A stretch of DNA of 36,579 nucleotides from an uncultured Bacteroidota bacterium (GCA_903831935.1 CAIKZP010000110.1:1-36579), one strand, 5' to 3'; positions 9,390 through 17,670 are shown, counted from the stretch's first letter. Notes: generated from the letters alone by a model not told the origin. Made by a program: numbers and translations.

Positions 9390-9416
9390 AATACTTCTAA
9401 ATTAGTTAGAAGTATT
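9390..9416 (-). promoter_or_regulatory. long palindrome in the uvrA promoter, candidate operator
   Basis: A perfect 11-bp inverted repeat, AATACTTCTAA (9390-9400) and TTAGAAGTATT (9406-9416), with a 5-nt centre. It is 50 bp upstream of the uvrA ATG. Read toward uvrA it is followed about 9 bp later by TAGCTTTTG, one T longer than the -7 consensus TAnnTTTG, so the palindrome would cover the -33 region. That placement suits a repressor such as an SOS-type regulator. There is no T-run, so it is not a terminator. The regulator is unknown. Confidence 0.45.
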
Positions 9417-9508
9417 GATAGCCTTTCTTAATAAATATTTTTTTAAGGATTCAAAGCATTGCCAATAAAGGGTTTCGGCTTAATTCCTATTAGTTTAGTA
9501 GACTTTTA

Positions 9509-9541
9509 TTTGGTAAATTGAAAACTTCCCCTTTATCTTTG
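9509..9541 (+). promoter_or_regulatory. Bacteroidota-type promoter for the SAM-riboswitch methionine operon
   Basis: TTTG at 9509-9512 and TATCTTTG at 9534-9541 match the -33 and -7 elements (TTTG, about 20 nt, TAnnTTTG) of the primary sigma factor of this phylum. The predicted transcription start falls a few bases downstream, so the transcript would begin just before P1 of the riboswitch at 9560. Confidence 0.65.
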
Positions 9542-9558
9542 TAATAGTTCTTTAAGAT

Positions 9559-9676
9559 AACTTATCAAGAAAGGCAGAGGGATTTGGCCCGTTGAAGCCT
9601 TGGCAACCCATATTATTAACTCAATAGTATGAAGGTGCCAACTCCAGTATTGTTATACGCAATACAGAGATAAGTC
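9559..9676 (+). promoter_or_regulatory. SAM-I (S-box) riboswitch aptamer
   Basis: The aptamer matches the S-box consensus in order. P1 strand CTTATC (9561-9566) is followed by AAGAAAGGCAGAGGGA, GGCCC, GTTGAAGCC, TTGGCAACC, a variable P3 arm, AAGGTGCCAACTCC, a P4 hairpin (GTATTGTTATACGCAATAC), and GAGATAAG, whose GATAAG (9669-9674) closes P1. The 3' P1 strand with its flank (TAAGTCAGA) can alternatively pair with TCTGACTTA in the loop and 5' arm of the downstream terminator. This gives the expected switch: SAM bound, P1 forms and the terminator folds (off); SAM absent, antiterminator forms (on). It controls the two methionine-branch genes that follow. Confidence 0.93.
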
Positions 9677-9729
9677 AGAGTAATCGTTTGAAATTATAAA
9701 CCCATGCAAAGGGATATTAATAAATTATC

Positions 9730-9762
9730 AAGCTCATCTGACTTACCTGATGAGCTTTTTTT
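9730..9762 (+). terminator. SAM-controlled intrinsic terminator
   Basis: AAGCTCATC (9730-9738) pairs with GATGAGCTT (9749-9757) around a 10-nt loop, followed by a run of T ending at 9762. The loop and 5' arm carry TCTGACTTA, complementary to TAAGTCAGA at the end of the aptamer, so the terminator and antiterminator are mutually exclusive. The remaining leader, 9763-9889, shows no gene or further structure. Confidence 0.9.
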
Positions 9763-9889
9763 ATGCCCTTAAATCAAACTAAGACGCACCAATATTAAAA
9801 GCCTCCTCAAGTAAGTTAGGTATCGTTGACTCTACCAAATAAGTTATTGTTAAGTACTATTAAACATTTAACAATTAAAAAAAACAAAC

Positions 9890-11077
9890 ATGAGCAGTGC
9901 AACAGAATTGATTCACAGCATTCCAGTAGATCCATTAACAGGTGCTATTTCGGTACCCATCTATCAAACTTCAACATTTGTTCAAGACGCTCCAGGCGTA
10001 AACAAAGGCTATGACTATTCTAGGTCGAATAATCCAACACGTGCAGTACTAGAGCAGCTAATTGCTAAACTCGAAAAAGGCAGTGTAGGATTGGCTTTCA
10101 GTAGTGGTTTAGCGGCCATTGACGTGATTATTAAACTACTAAAAACAGGCGACGAAATTGTTGCTGTTGATGATATTTATGGCGGTGCGTTTAGGTTATT
10201 TAATAGTGTATATGAACAGTTTGGGATTAAAGTAAATTATGTAGACACTTCAGATATTCAAAAAGTATTTGATGCTGTTACTTCAAAAACAAAATTAATT
10301 TGGTTAGAATCTCCAACAAATCCTACGCTAAAAATTTCTGATATTGCTGCCATTGCAAAAATTGCAAAAGCCAATAATAGTTTGCTTTGTGTAGACAATA
10401 CCTTTGCCTCGCCTATACTTCAACAACCACTTAGTTTAGGAGCCGATATTGTGGTGCATAGTGCCACTAAATACTTAGGAGGTCATAGTGATTTGATTGC
10501 AGGATTGGTTGTTGCAAAAGACCCTGAATTAGGTGCTAAACTTAAGTTTTATCAAAACGCTTGTGGTGCGATTCTTGCGCCATTTGATAGTTGGTTAACC
10601 ATTCGTGGAATTGAAACCTTGCATTTACGCATTAAACAACATTGTGCTAGTGCATTAGAAATTGCCAAATACCTCGAACAACATCCAGCAGTAAACAAAG
10701 TGTATTATCCTGGTTTAACAACACATCCTAACCACGAAGTAGCAAAAAAACAATCTACAGGATTTGGCGGAATTATTTCCTTCACCTTACACAATGATAC
10801 AGAAGCTGCAGCAATAGCACTTGTACAAGAAACGGAATTATTTAAACTAGCAGAGAGTTTGGGTGGAATTAAAAGTTTAATTTCGCACCCAGCTAATATG
10901 ACACACAAATCAATCCCTGCAGCTAAAAGAAGGGCAAATGGCGTAGCAGATAGTTTAATTCGTTTGTCTATTGGGCTAGAAGAACATGAAGACTTAATTG
11001 CTGATTTAGCATTGGCTTTTAATAGAATAGAAAATTCAACAATAAAAGAAAAAGCAAACGCTTTCACTTCGGTATAA
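9890..11077 (+). CDS. metB: cystathionine gamma-synthase-type PLP enzyme (methionine branch)
   Basis: 395 residues, complete Cys/Met-metabolism PLP fold. Visible features are YSRSNNPTR (~43-51, PLP-phosphate/substrate loop from the neighbouring subunit), FSSGLAA (~70-76), YGGAFRLF (~97-104), ESPTNPTL (~140-147), CVDNTFASP with Asp169 that contacts the PLP ring nitrogen, and the Schiff-base Lys194 in SATKYLGGHS. C-terminal SLGGIKSLISHPANMTH is typical of the family. It joins cysteine to an activated homoserine to give cystathionine. Related enzymes (cystathionine gamma-lyase, O-acylhomoserine sulfhydrylase) cannot be excluded from sequence alone. The SAM riboswitch upstream and homoserine dehydrogenase 13 nt downstream favour the biosynthetic role. 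Confidence 0.85.
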   Translation: MSSATELIHSIPVDPLTGAISVPIYQTSTFVQDAPGVNKGYDYSRSNNPTRAVLEQLIAKLEKGSVGLAFSSGLAAIDVIIKLLKTGDEIVAVDDIYGGAFRLFNSVYEQFGIKVNYVDTSDIQKVFDAVTSKTKLIWLESPTNPTLKISDIAAIAKIAKANNSLLCVDNTFASPILQQPLSLGADIVVHSATKYLGGHSDLIAGLVVAKDPELGAKLKFYQNACGAILAPFDSWLTIRGIETLHLRIKQHCASALEIAKYLEQHPAVNKVYYPGLTTHPNHEVAKKQSTGFGGIISFTLHNDTEAAAIALVQETELFKLAESLGGIKSLISHPANMTHKSIPAAKRRANGVADSLIRLSIGLEEHEDLIADLALAFNRIENSTIKEKANAFTSV

Positions 11078-11090
11078 TTGAAATAGAAAA

Positions 11091-12347
11091 ATGGAAACAC
11101 ATAAAAAATTAACAATCGGTTTATTTGGCTTTGGCGTTGTAGGTGAAGGTTTGTACAAAGTATTGCAACAAACGCCATCACTCAATGCAAGCATTAAAAA
11201 AGTTTGTATTAAACAAGCTAATAAAGAAAGAAACGCGCCTGCCTCTTTGTTCACTACAGAAAAAAAAGATCTTTTATTTGATCCTGAAATAAATGTAATT
11301 GTAGAAGTGATTGACGATGCCGATGCTGCATTTGAAATTGTTACCATTGCCTTACACAATGGCAAAGCAGTAGTAAGTGCTAGTAAAAAAATGATTGCAG
11401 AACATTTGCCCGAAATATTGCAAATGCAAAAAGAAACAGATTTGCCATTTTTATGCGAAGCCGCAGCCTGTGCATCTATCCCTGTTATTAGAAATTTAGA
11501 AGAATACTACGATAATGATTTGTTGCATTCTATAAAAGCCATTGTAAACGGATCTACTAATTTTATTCTCACCAAAATGTTTGAGGATAAATTAGATTTT
11601 AATGCGGCATTATTACTAGCCAAACAATTGGGCTTTGCAGAAAGCAATCCTAAATTAGATGTAGAAGGATACGATGCAGTAAATAAATGGGCTATATTAT
11701 TAAACCATGCGTACGGTATTGTTGAACACCCCGATAATATTCTATTTACGGGCATTCAAAATATTCAATTGACAGATGCCCTTGTTGCAAAAGAAAAAGG
11801 ATTAGATATTAAATTAATTGCACAAGCAAAAAAATTAAAGAATGGAAAAGTTGCGGCATTTGTATTGCCACAATTTGTGCAAAATGGCGACCCACTTTCT
11901 TTTGTTAAAAACGAATACAATGGGGTAGTAATTGAAAGTGGCTTTGCAGACAAACAATTTTTTTACGGAAAAGGTGCGGGTAGTTTCCCTACAGCCTCTG
12001 CAGTATTAAGTGATATTTCGGCATTACGATATAATTACAAATACGAATACAAAAAATTATACCACCATGTACCACATGAACTAACCAATGAGTTTTATGT
12101 TAAAGTGTATGTTAGTTTCGATGACTGGAAATTCATACCACGCGATAAATTTGAATGGATAGAAGAATGGCATGCTGTTGCAGAACGTAAATATTTAATT
12201 GGCGTGCTTCCTGTGCAAGAATTAAAACAACATACTTGGTGGAAAGAAAATCAAACTTCTTTGATATTAACAGCAGACCCAATTATTGACAACCTAGACA
12301 TTATCAACTTAAAAAAACGCAGTTTAGAACTTGCTGGAATCATCTAA
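11091..12347 (+). CDS. hom: homoserine dehydrogenase
   Basis: 418 residues. N-terminal NAD(P)-binding fold with GLFGFGVVGEGLYKVL (GxGxxG, ~10-25); SASKK (~96-100) and NGSTNF (~153-158) are conserved homoserine dehydrogenase motifs. The catalytic region LDVEGYDAVNK has Asp196 and Lys199. The enzyme reduces aspartate semialdehyde to homoserine, the precursor of methionine and threonine. It is the monofunctional type, without an aspartokinase domain. The last ~90 residues contain a divergent domain instead of an obvious ACT repeat, so feedback control is uncertain. It sits 13 nt after the cystathionine gamma-synthase gene, under the same SAM riboswitch. Confidence 0.9.
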   Translation: METHKKLTIGLFGFGVVGEGLYKVLQQTPSLNASIKKVCIKQANKERNAPASLFTTEKKDLLFDPEINVIVEVIDDADAAFEIVTIALHNGKAVVSASKKMIAEHLPEILQMQKETDLPFLCEAAACASIPVIRNLEEYYDNDLLHSIKAIVNGSTNFILTKMFEDKLDFNAALLLAKQLGFAESNPKLDVEGYDAVNKWAILLNHAYGIVEHPDNILFTGIQNIQLTDALVAKEKGLDIKLIAQAKKLKNGKVAAFVLPQFVQNGDPLSFVKNEYNGVVIESGFADKQFFYGKGAGSFPTASAVLSDISALRYNYKYEYKKLYHHVPHELTNEFYVKVYVSFDDWKFIPRDKFEWIEEWHAVAERKYLIGVLPVQELKQHTWWKENQTSLILTADPIIDNLDIINLKKRSLELAGII

Positions 12348-12366
12348 TAAAATAATTCAACCATCA

Positions 12367-12996
12367 ATGAGTGAACTATCTATAAAAAATTTCAATACTG
12401 GCGTAAAAATCACGTTGGTATTGGGTTTTACCTTGATAGCCATTTCATTTTACCTAGGAAAAGTTAACTTGTTTTTATTGTTGAATGGCAACCTTGGTTT
12501 ATTTGCAGATCGATTTTTTGAATACACTACTTATTTAGGAGACGGCGTAATTTGGGTACCCATAGCAGTGCTTTTTTTTATTTATCGAAGAAAATATTTA
12601 GTTTTATTATTTGGAGCTATTTTATTTTCTACGCTATTCACCCAAGTAACTAAAAACTTTATTTTTCCTGAACTACCAAGGCCTACAAAATTAATTGAAA
12701 ACACACAATTAATTCATACAGTACCAGGGGTTGAATTACATACTATTGATAGTTTTCCATCTGGTCATACTACTACTGCCTTTACTGTTTTTTTATTGGC
12801 TTGTTTATTTATTCCTACAAAAAAAATCATTCCAATTGGCCTTGCAATTGCTTTACTAGTGGGCTATTCAAGGGTTTACCTTGCACAACATTTTCCTTTA
12901 GATGTAGGCGCAGGAATGATTGCAGCATGCTTAACAATGCTACTATCTATTCAAATGCAAAAATGGAGGGACGCAAATCAAACCCTATTTAACTAG
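12367..12996 (+). CDS. PAP2-family membrane phosphatase
   Basis: About 209 residues from the ATG at 12367. A TTG at 12331 inside the hom gene would add 12 residues and is less likely. There are five or six hydrophobic segments. The three phosphatase motifs are present: TKNFIFPELPRP (KxxxxxxRP-like), PSGHTTT (PSGH with catalytic His) and SRVYLAQHFPLDV (SRxxxxxHxxxD). Such enzymes dephosphorylate lipid phosphates, for example undecaprenyl pyrophosphate, phosphatidic acid or lipid A, on the outer face of the inner membrane. The substrate cannot be told here. It starts 19 nt after hom and probably shares its transcript without a functional link. Confidence 0.88.
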   Translation: MSELSIKNFNTGVKITLVLGFTLIAISFYLGKVNLFLLLNGNLGLFADRFFEYTTYLGDGVIWVPIAVLFFIYRRKYLVLLFGAILFSTLFTQVTKNFIFPELPRPTKLIENTQLIHTVPGVELHTIDSFPSGHTTTAFTVFLLACLFIPTKKIIPIGLAIALLVGYSRVYLAQHFPLDVGAGMIAACLTMLLSIQMQKWRDANQTLFN

Positions 12997-13001
12997 TCTA
13001 A

Positions 13002-14471
13002 CTAGTCTTTCCAACGCCATTCGCCAGCAATCTGTAAGGGAGTTTTTAAATTACTTTTTAGCATAAATTCTTTGGTTTCAATATCCGATAAATGCTTGGC
13101 TGTAATTTCTTTTGTATCTGCAATACCATATAATAACATGGCATTAAATCGAACAGTATTTTCCATTCCTTTTTTATCTACCAAACTAAATACATCGCAA
13201 TCTGCATGGTAGCAAGGTCCTGAATTATTAGGCAATTTACCGCCAGCAGCACCTCCTGTAGGAACTCCTTGTAACATAAACGGTTGATGATCGCTATGCA
13301 AACCAGCACCAGAACTAAATTGGTTTGTAAAATTCGAATCTAATGAATGTGCTATAGCTCCAATGGATTGAAATAAAGCCTTACTCCCTTCGTCGGTTGT
13401 AGAATATCCTTTAGGGTCATTGGTCATATCGTAGTTTAACATATAACGCAATTGCGCTATCGACTTGTCTTTAATAGCTGCATTTACATAGGCTTTAGAT
13501 CCTAACAAACCTTCTTCTTCGCCCATAAATAGTACAAATTCAACCGTTCTTGCAGGCTGCAACTTAAGTGCTGCAAAGGTCCTAGCCATATCCAACACTG
13601 CAAACGAACCAATCCCATTGTCAATGGCACCAGTTGCTAAATCCCAACTATCTAAATGCCCGCCAACTACAATCTTTTCGTTTGGTAAAGTTTTTCCAGG
13701 AATGGTTGCCACCACATTACGCGACTTAATCATCCCAGAAAAATTATTCATTTTAATATGCGCAAATAATTTACCAGCTTTCAAATCTTCGCGAAATTTC
13801 ATGCCTTGCTCTTTACTAATACAAATGGCAGGAATAGGAATTAATTTTCCTGTAACAGATGCGGTTCCTGTTAGAAGAATACCACCGTCTGCTGTATTAA
13901 TTAATATAAATCCAATGGCACCGTATTTGGTAGCGATAGCAGCTTTTTCGGAACGATGTAGGGTTCCTGTTCCAGGTTTTGATCCGGCAACAACACCTAA
14001 ATATACTAAGGCAATTTTACCCTTAACTTTTCCTGGATTTGCTAGGTAATCTTCTTCTAGTCCATTCCCCATATCCACCACTTCATTTGAAATGTTTGAC
14101 TGTACAGGCGAATGTGCCAAAGACACAGATTTGATAGGCAGTAAATGATTCGTATCGCTGCCAATGGCTACGCTTAAGTTTCCACGGCTCCAACTTTCTA
14201 CTTCAAATGGTTGGTATCGAAGATTTTTAAAGCCTGCTGCTTTAAGTAATTGATAGGCATACGCCTCTGCTTTAGCACCGTTGGCAGAGCCCGTTAAACG
14301 ATGTCCAATGGTTTCTGTGGCTTCTTTTAAACTTGCATAAGCCTGAGAATGCGCTAACACTTCTTGGTTGATACTAGAAAATACATTGTTCCACTCTGGT
14401 TTGCTTTGAGCTTGTACTAACTGAGTTGCAAACAAAAGAAGGATAACGCAAAGGGCTTGATACTTATTCAT
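13002..14471 (-). CDS. secreted M28-family zinc aminopeptidase with PA domain
   Basis: 489 residues with a signal peptide (MNKYQALCVILLLFATQLVQAQ). Residues ~110-250 form a protease-associated (PA) insert with the GAIGFILINTADGG segment. The M28 catalytic core follows with all five zinc-ligand positions: His272 and Asp274 (GGHLDSWD), Asp284 (GAIDNG), catalytic Glu318 and ligand Glu319 (MGEEEG), Asp348 (LNYDMTNDP) and His422 (GPCYHADCD). It probably trims N-terminal residues from peptides in the periplasm or outside the cell, supporting peptide nutrition. Its 3' end lies 5 bp from the convergent PAP2 gene, where the 9-mer AACTAGTCT is tandemly repeated. Confidence 0.92.
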   Translation of the reverse strand: MNKYQALCVILLLFATQLVQAQSKPEWNNVFSSINQEVLAHSQAYASLKEATETIGHRLTGSANGAKAEAYAYQLLKAAGFKNLRYQPFEVESWSRGNLSVAIGSDTNHLLPIKSVSLAHSPVQSNISNEVVDMGNGLEEDYLANPGKVKGKIALVYLGVVAGSKPGTGTLHRSEKAAIATKYGAIGFILINTADGGILLTGTASVTGKLIPIPAICISKEQGMKFREDLKAGKLFAHIKMNNFSGMIKSRNVVATIPGKTLPNEKIVVGGHLDSWDLATGAIDNGIGSFAVLDMARTFAALKLQPARTVEFVLFMGEEEGLLGSKAYVNAAIKDKSIAQLRYMLNYDMTNDPKGYSTTDEGSKALFQSIGAIAHSLDSNFTNQFSSGAGLHSDHQPFMLQGVPTGGAAGGKLPNNSGPCYHADCDVFSLVDKKGMENTVRFNAMLLYGIADTKEITAKHLSDIETKEFMLKSNLKTPLQIAGEWRWKD

Positions 14472-14511
14472 AAACAGGGTTTAACTGATTCATTAAATCT
14501 ACCCATGCAAT

Positions 14512-14561
14512 TTACCTGCGATTTGAATACCGTTTTAAAAAAAATGATAAACCGCAGGTAA
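14512..14561. repeat. inverted repeat between two minus-strand genes
   Basis: TTACCTGCG (14512-14520) and CGCAGGTAA (14553-14561) are perfect 9-bp arms around a 32-nt loop that contains an A8 run. It lies between the CBM48 gene end and the M28 gene start, so it could attenuate read-through or regulate the peptidase. No U-run follows the stem on either strand. The rest of 14472-14600 shows nothing. Confidence 0.4.
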
Positions 14562-14600
14562 GAACCCTATTTATATAGAATTTGATACTAAAATTGTTGC

Positions 14601-14891
14601 TTACAATACAATCACGCTATTATTTCCACCAAACACATTAGGGTGTTGGCTATCTGCTGCTGGCTCATTTAACCACTCAGTAGCATTTACACGATATTTA
14701 AACTCGTGTTGCGAATTTTTAGGCAAAGAAACTTCAGCACCAAAGCTTCCGTCTTTCTTTTTGCTCATTACTATAGAATTTTCCCAATCGCTATTTAGTC
14801 CTAAGATTTCAATTGTTTCAGCGTTTTCAATATTGAAACTGAATTTTACTTTGCAATAATCTTTGGTTTTGAAATAGGTTTTTTGTACCAT
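14601..14891 (-). CDS. stand-alone CBM48/isoamylase N-terminal-like glycogen-binding domain
   Basis: 96 residues forming one early-set (E-set) beta-sandwich domain: VKFSFNIENAETIEILGLNSDW (key residues G, W), the middle FGAEVSLPKNSQHEFKYRV and the end WLNEPAADSQHPN followed by GGNNSVIVL. This is the AMPK-beta/CBM48 pattern, where W and K/Y residues bind alpha-glucan. No enzyme domain is attached and no glycogen genes are nearby, so it may act as a small glucan-binding accessory protein in the cytoplasm. No signal peptide is seen. The start is at 14891 because the domain begins right after it. Confidence 0.82.
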   Translation of the reverse strand: MVQKTYFKTKDYCKVKFSFNIENAETIEILGLNSDWENSIVMSKKKDGSFGAEVSLPKNSQHEFKYRVNATEWLNEPAADSQHPNVFGGNNSVIVL

Positions 14892-15001
14892 TTTTTAGTT
14901 TTTGTAGTTCCTCTTGATACGAAAATTGCAAAAAGGTAACCCAAAATAGACCTGAAACGATTATATTTAATTAGTAAAATCACCCTATAATTCAAGGTTC
15001 T

Positions 15002-16966
15002 ATGCAAAAGTTCAGCAGCTTGCTTGTAAGCAGTCTTTTTATTTCAAACCTCTGTTTTTCGCAAAATAATTTGGTTAAAATTGAGCCGATTAGTTTTTCG
15101 CAAGTAACTATTACCGACCATTTTTGGAAACCAAAGTTGCAATTAGTAGCCACAAAAACTTTGGGCGCATGTATTTACCAAACAGAAACTGCTACCCCAA
15201 GAATTAGAAATTTTCAAAAAGTAGCCCGAAATAAAGGCGAAAAACACGAAGGCGTTTTTTATGATGATAGTGATGTATTTAAAGCACTTGAAGCAATGGC
15301 ATATTCTTTAAAAAATAATCCAGATGCAACCATAGAAAGAAAAGCCGACGAATGGATTGAAATAATTGCAGCAGCACAACAACCCGATGGCTATTTAAAT
15401 ACTTTTTATACCCTTGGCGATATTAAAACTAGGTATACCGATATGAGCATGCACGAAGACTACAATGCAGGCCATATGATTGAAGCAGCTGTAGCTTATT
15501 TTAATGCCACTGGTAAAAGAAAGTTTTTAGATGTATGTATTCGTTGGGCCAATCATTTCGATGCTTTATTTGGACCCAACAAAAGACACTGGGTAACAGG
15601 CCACCAAGAATTAGAATTGGCACTTGTAAAATTGTTTAAAACAACACAGGATAAAAAATATTTGCATTTAGCAGACTGGTTATTATTGGAAAGAGGACAC
15701 CAAAATGCAAAAGGCTATACTTGGACAGAATGGAAGGATACCGCTTATGCGCAAGACCTTGTTCCTGTAAAATTGCAGAAAGAAATTACAGGGCATGCTG
15801 TGCGTGCAATGTATATGTATACCGGCGCTGCAGACGTTGCTGCTCAAACAGGCGATACTGGCTACTTAGCAGCAATGGTAAGGGTTTGGCAAGATGTTGT
15901 TTATAGAAATATGTATTTAACAGGGGGCATTGGATCTTCTGGAGGCAATGAAGGATTTTCTATTGATTATGATTTACCAAACGATAAAGCTTATTGCGAA
16001 ACCTGTGCATCTGTAGGAATGGTTTTTTGGAACCAACGCATGAATGCGCTAACAGGCAATGCAAAATATATGGACGTTTTAGAAAGGAGTTTATACAATG
16101 GTGCACTAGATGGATTGAGTTTGTCTGGAGATCGATTTTTTTATGGCAACCCACTAGCATCATCCGGAAAAAATGCGCGCAAAGAATGGTTTGGAACAGC
16201 TTGTTGCCCATCTAATATTGCCCGATTAATTGCCTCTTTAGGCGACTATATTTATGCCAAAGACTCAAAAGGAATTTATATAAATTTATTTGTAGGAAGC
16301 GAAACCACTATTCAATTGAACAAGCAAAATGTTCGTGTGAATATGCAAACCAATTATCCGTTGGATGGTGCCATACAAATAACAGTATCACCAGTTGCAG
16401 CACAAAATTTTGCGCTACATATTCGCAAACCAGGCTGGGTAAGTAATGATGTGGTACCAGGAGATTTATACAAATTTGCAAGTAACACTATTTTGCAACC
16501 AAAATTATTGGTTAATGGAAAGCCTGTAAATACTACAGAAAAAAATGGTTATTATATTGTTCAAAGAATTTGGAAAAAAGGAGATGTGGTAACCTATCAA
16601 TTACCCATGGAAATTAAAAGAGTCCTTTCTAAAGATGCAATTAAAACCAACCTAGGCCGAGTAGCAATAGAACGCGGACCAATTGTTTATTGTGTAGAAG
16701 GTGCCGACAATAATGGCAAAGCAATGAATATAGCCATCCCAGAAACAGCCATATTTCAAGAAAAACCATTTGCAGTACTCGACGAAAAAGTAGTAGCACT
16801 TAGTGCACAACTACCAACCATTCAAACAAGTGCAGATGGAAAAAATTCAGAAAGAATTGTTAAAGAAGTTATTGCAATTCCATACTATACTTGGTGCAAT
16901 AGAGGCAGTAATCAAATGCAAGTATGGCTTCCGCTGAATTTTACAGATGAAACACCAAAAAAATAA
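15002..16966 (+). CDS. secreted GH127 glycosidase (beta-L-arabinofuranosidase-like)
   Basis: 654 residues with a signal peptide (QKFSSLLVSSLFISNLCFS). The (alpha/alpha)6 barrel has QQPDGYLNTFY (~126-136), HEDYNAGHMIEAAVAY (~151-166) and GHAVRAMYMY. The unusual zinc-thiolate catalytic site of GH127 is preserved: Glu333 and Cys335 (YCETC) plus Cys401 and Cys402 (GTACCPSN), corresponding to the Glu-x-Cys and Cys-Cys ligands of the Bifidobacterium enzyme, where the first Cys of the pair is the nucleophile. It should remove beta-L-arabinofuranose from arabino-oligosaccharides or hydroxyproline-linked glycans. A GH51 enzyme lies 10 kb away. It is monocistronic; an AT-only hairpin follows. Confidence 0.9.
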   Translation: MQKFSSLLVSSLFISNLCFSQNNLVKIEPISFSQVTITDHFWKPKLQLVATKTLGACIYQTETATPRIRNFQKVARNKGEKHEGVFYDDSDVFKALEAMAYSLKNNPDATIERKADEWIEIIAAAQQPDGYLNTFYTLGDIKTRYTDMSMHEDYNAGHMIEAAVAYFNATGKRKFLDVCIRWANHFDALFGPNKRHWVTGHQELELALVKLFKTTQDKKYLHLADWLLLERGHQNAKGYTWTEWKDTAYAQDLVPVKLQKEITGHAVRAMYMYTGAADVAAQTGDTGYLAAMVRVWQDVVYRNMYLTGGIGSSGGNEGFSIDYDLPNDKAYCETCASVGMVFWNQRMNALTGNAKYMDVLERSLYNGALDGLSLSGDRFFYGNPLASSGKNARKEWFGTACCPSNIARLIASLGDYIYAKDSKGIYINLFVGSETTIQLNKQNVRVNMQTNYPLDGAIQITVSPVAAQNFALHIRKPGWVSNDVVPGDLYKFASNTILQPKLLVNGKPVNTTEKNGYYIVQRIWKKGDVVTYQLPMEIKRVLSKDAIKTNLGRVAIERGPIVYCVEGADNNGKAMNIAIPETAIFQEKPFAVLDEKVVALSAQLPTIQTSADGKNSERIVKEVIAIPYYTWCNRGSNQMQVWLPLNFTDETPKK

Positions 16967-17069
16967 AATTGAATGACACTAAACTATTTATAATTCTTAT
17001 CGTCTACTTTTTTAATCAAGCAGCAAAATATAAAAATCAACCATCTTATATTTTTAATAGTGGAAATTT

Positions 17070-17573
17070 ATGGCAGTAACAATACGGCAATGGAATGAAA
17101 ATGATTTAAGTAATTTGGTTTTGTATGCTAACAACATAAATGTGTGGAATAATTTACGCAATTATTTTCCTAGTCCTTACACTGAAGAAGATGGAATTAA
17201 TTGGTTAGCAAAAATGAAAGAAGCCAGCCCTATTGTTAATCTAACTATAGATTTAGACGGAGCCGCTATTGGTGGAATTGGTTTGATTTTAAATTCCGAT
17301 GTATATGCAAAGTCGGCAGAATTAAGTTATTGGTTAGCTGAACCCTACTGGAATCAAGGCATTGCCACAGAAGCTATTCGGCAAATGGTGGAATATTGTT
17401 TTTATTATTTTGATATTGTACGCATCTATGCCGAAGTATTTGAAATTAATAAAGCCTCTATGCGTGCACTAGAAAAAAATGGATTTTATTTAGAAGGGGT
17501 TCGCCGAAAAGCAGTGCTAAAAAATGAAGTATTAATGGATGATTATATCTGGGTAAAATTAAGGGCCTGGTAA
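17070..17573 (+). CDS. RimJ/RimL-type GNAT N-acetyltransferase
   Basis: 167 residues. The GNAT fold is clear: IRQWNENDLSNLVLYANN at the start, AIGGIGLI (strand 4), AELSYWLAEPYWNQGIATEA (acetyl-CoA loop near residues 90-109 with the QGIATEA form of Q/RxxGxG/A), IYAEVFEINKASMRALEKNG (N-K-S-x-x-x-L-E-K-x-G) and a final LMDDYIW. The family acetylates N-terminal amines of ribosomal proteins, aminoglycosides or small metabolites; the substrate here is unknown. It lies 97 bp upstream of the PqqD-like gene, with direct repeats in between, so co-transcription is possible but not shown. Confidence 0.88.
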   Translation: MAVTIRQWNENDLSNLVLYANNINVWNNLRNYFPSPYTEEDGINWLAKMKEASPIVNLTIDLDGAAIGGIGLILNSDVYAKSAELSYWLAEPYWNQGIATEAIRQMVEYCFYYFDIVRIYAEVFEINKASMRALEKNGFYLEGVRRKAVLKNEVLMDDYIWVKLRAW

Positions 17574-17587
17574 TAATTACTACTTAA

Positions 17588-17616
17588 CACAGGATTAACA
17601 AATTAAGCACAGGATT
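17588..17616 (+). promoter_or_regulatory. direct repeats on a 20-bp period upstream of the PqqD/ATP-grasp operon
   Basis: CACAGGATT occurs at 17588-17596 and again at 17608-17616, exactly 20 bp apart, each preceded by TTAA or TAAG. The spacing puts both copies on the same helix face, as in operators of AraC-type and some other regulators. They lie 55-83 bp before the first start codon of the six-gene operon. No match to the TAnnTTTG promoter element was found between them and the ATG. A membrane-anchored AraC-type regulator gene is convergent with the far end of the operon. Confidence 0.4.
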
Positions 17617-17670
17617 TATTTTACTTAATACATCTAATAATAAAAGCATTCACCCTCTTAAAATAAAATT

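Noticed and set aside
9826-10014. Small plus-strand frame overlapping the riboswitch leader and the metB start
   Set aside because: It is mostly out of frame inside metB, has no coding-like composition and no known homologue; metB is far better supported.
12985-13010. Tandem AACTAGTCT repeat between the PAP2 and M28 genes
   Set aside because: Only two 9-bp copies within coding ends; no flanking mobile-element features, so probably chance or slippage.
17025-17054. 9-bp AT-only hairpin (AAAATATAA/TTATATTTT) after the GH127 gene
   Set aside because: With no G-C pair the stem is too weak to claim as a terminator, though it could contribute to one.
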